The position numbers were made by a program, and so were the translations under genes. The notes under the pieces were generated by a model. The model had not been told where the DNA came from, made no database searches, and was given only the letters and a program-made list of their open reading frames with translations. A stretch of DNA of 64,000 bases from Candidatus Fimimorpha excrementavium (GTDB taxonomy: Bacteria; Bacillota; Clostridia; Lachnospirales; Lachnospiraceae): positions 1-64,000 of the forward strand of contig DVJD01000034.1 in assembly GCA_018710785.1 (NCBI GenBank), read 5' to 3'. Of the stretch, positions 62,788 to 64,000 are shown one piece after another (the first letter of the stretch is position 1; each line of letters starts with the position of its first letter).

Positions 62788-64000
62788 TTATTTCTGTTTA
62801 TCTACCAGCTTATTTACCGCGCTGATCAATGCGGCAGCGGATGCATCGATGATGTCGTTTCGGATTCCGGCTCCCCAGTAAACGGTTCCATTCTGATCCT
62901 GGATACCCACGTAAGCGCAGGCCTGTGAATTGGAGCCGCTCTGAAGGGCATGTTCCTCATATGTGATCAGAGAGAAGTGGACATCAAAATGGCGCATGAT
63001 GGCGTTGCTGACTGCATCCAGCCGTCCATTGCCTCGGCCGTGATAGATCTTTGTTTCACCGTTTCTCTGGATGGTAATCTCTGTGCTGATACCATTATTC
63101 TGGATAAAATGAACCTCCTGAAGACGGATGGGCGATTCAATATTAATATACTGATCGTGGAATACCTGGTATACCTCTTCGGCAGTCAGTTCCTTGTGCT
63201 GATGATCGGATACATTTTTAACCGCATATCCCACATCCTCACGCATTTTAGCCGGGAGATTAAATCCGTACTTTTGTTCCAGAAGATAGCCGATCCCGCC
63301 TTTTCCGGACTGGGAATTGATGCGGATGACATCTCCGTCATATTCCCTTCCGATATCTTTTGGATCCAGCGGAAGATAGGGTACGGTCCAGTACTGACAA
63401 TTGTGATCCTCTCTCCATTTCATTCCCTTGGCGATGGCGTCCTGATGGGAACCGGAAAATGCGGCGAAAACCAGCTTTCCTGTATAGGGAGAGCGTTCAT
63501 ATACATGCATATTGGTCAGACGTTCGTATGTTTCGGTGATGGCGGGGATATCGGAAAAGTCCAGTTTCGGATCCACGCCATGGGTGTATAAGTTCATGGC
63601 CAGGGTGATGATATCCACATTGCCGGTGCGTTCGCCGTTTCCGAATAACGTTCCCTCGATACGGTCAGCGCCCGCCAGAATCCCCATTTCCGCATCGGAT
63701 ACCCCGCAGCCGCGGTCATTATGCGGATGAAGAGAGACGATGACACTGTCCCTGCGGTTCAGATTCTTGCACATATACTCAATCTGGCTGGCGTATACAT
63801 GCGGCATGGACATTTCCACCGTGCTGGGAAGATTGATGATCACCTTTTTATCCGGGGTCGGTTCCCAGACATCGATGACAGCGTTGCATACTTCTGCAGC
63901 ATATTCCGGTTCTGTACCAGTGAAGCTTTCCGGAGAATATTCAAACAGAAAATTCCCTCCGTTTTCTGCGGCAAGCTGTTTTAAAAGTTTCGCGCCGTCC
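62788..64000 (-). CDS. leuA: 2-isopropylmalate synthase, N-terminal part outside the window
   Basis: The frame is open on the minus strand from the window edge to the stop at 62788, about 404 residues. The first visible residues (DGAKLLKQLAAENGG, then FEYSPESFTGTE) continue directly into KVIINLPSTVEMSMPH, so the GTG at 63843 is internal and not the start. SLHPHNDRGCGVSDAEMG and GTLFGNGERTGNVDI are core motifs. The LeuA-dimer regulatory domain follows at the C-terminus (ALQSGSNSQACAYVGIQ). It belongs to the longer LeuA type of about 560 residues. It commits 2-ketoisovalerate to leucine. Confidence 0.94.
   Translation of the reverse strand, partial: DGAKLLKQLAAENGGNFLFEYSPESFTGTEPEYAAEVCNAVIDVWEPTPDKKVIINLPSTVEMSMPHVYASQIEYMCKNLNRRDSVIVSLHPHNDRGCGVSDAEMGILAGADRIEGTLFGNGERTGNVDIITLAMNLYTHGVDPKLDFSDIPAITETYERLTNMHVYERSPYTGKLVFAAFSGSHQDAIAKGMKWREDHNCQYWTVPYLPLDPKDIGREYDGDVIRINSQSGKGGIGYLLEQKYGFNLPAKMREDVGYAVKNVSDHQHKELTAEEVYQVFHDQYINIESPIRLQEVHFIQNNGISTEITIQRNGETKIYHGRGNGRLDAVSNAIMRHFDVHFSLITYEEHALQSGSNSQACAYVGIQDQNGTVYWGAGIRNDIIDASAAALISAVNKLVDKQK

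Overview
The window looks like chromosomal DNA of an anaerobic Clostridia, most likely a Lachnospiraceae-type gut bacterium. This rests on family-level recognition: a flavodiiron protein, Rex, DUF4364, a DUF1385 protein, a Firmicutes-type 6S RNA, a SpoIID-domain protein and a plant-polysaccharide locus, with sigma-A-like TTGACA/TATAAT promoters spaced 17 bp and strong AGGAGG ribosome sites. No rRNA, tRNA, CRISPR array or complete insertion sequence was seen. The only mobile element recognised is a short ORF-less group II intron.

Layout. 1-4.5 kb: a MarR-like regulator, a large MacB/FtsX-type ABC transporter and, convergently, a flavodiiron protein. 4.7-11.1 kb: a metal-homeostasis region. It holds enolase behind a DtxR-type operator; a 26-residue membrane peptide, a DUF6110-like membrane protein and a P1B-type ATPase in one probable operon that may be a ferrosome (fez)-like locus; and a second operator-controlled operon with a DUF3793 protein, flavodoxin and a ZIP transporter. 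11.2-20.4 kb: RluF-type pseudouridine synthase, LigA, homoserine O-acetyltransferase, an FAD oxidoreductase and a heterodimeric ABC exporter. 20.4-21.9 kb: a decayed subtilase fragment abutting the exporter, then an ORF-less group II intron behind a terminator hairpin. 21.8-24 kb: a putative Re-citrate synthase and a GntR/FCD regulator behind a 26-bp near-palindromic operator.

24-32 kb: D,D-carboxypeptidase, cytidine deaminase, pyrimidine-nucleoside phosphorylase, 6S RNA with its own promoter and terminator, a SpoIID-domain protein, isocitrate dehydrogenase and AroD. 32-42 kb: Rho with a large Asn/Tyr-rich prion-like insertion, a radical SAM protein, DUF4364, the rpmE-DUF1385-prmC-prfA cluster, methylglyoxal synthase and an ABC-F protein. 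42-48.8 kb: rex, acpS, nnr, alr, an orphan mazF-type toxin, a CNNM/CorC-type protein and yebC. 48.9-52.3 kb: luxS, divergent from KDPG aldolase and a PfkB sugar kinase, then a Nudix hydrolase. 52.3-58 kb: a rhamnogalacturonan-use locus with two GH105 hydrolases, a GH112 phosphorylase and a GH43 enzyme. 58-64 kb: TyrA and DAHP synthase (aromatic biosynthesis), an EF-G-like GTPase, and leuA running off the window.

How they fit together: the putative Re-citrate synthase and isocitrate dehydrogenase are two steps of the oxidative half TCA path to 2-oxoglutarate. AroF, AroD and TyrA serve the shikimate/tyrosine route. The GH105/GH112/GH43 genes release sugars from pectin side chains and backbone. 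The 4.7-11 kb block is the most unusual part, because three matching DtxR-type boxes connect enolase with a metal-transport and flavodoxin operon around a possible iron-storage locus. All functional calls are from sequence reading alone, with no database search.
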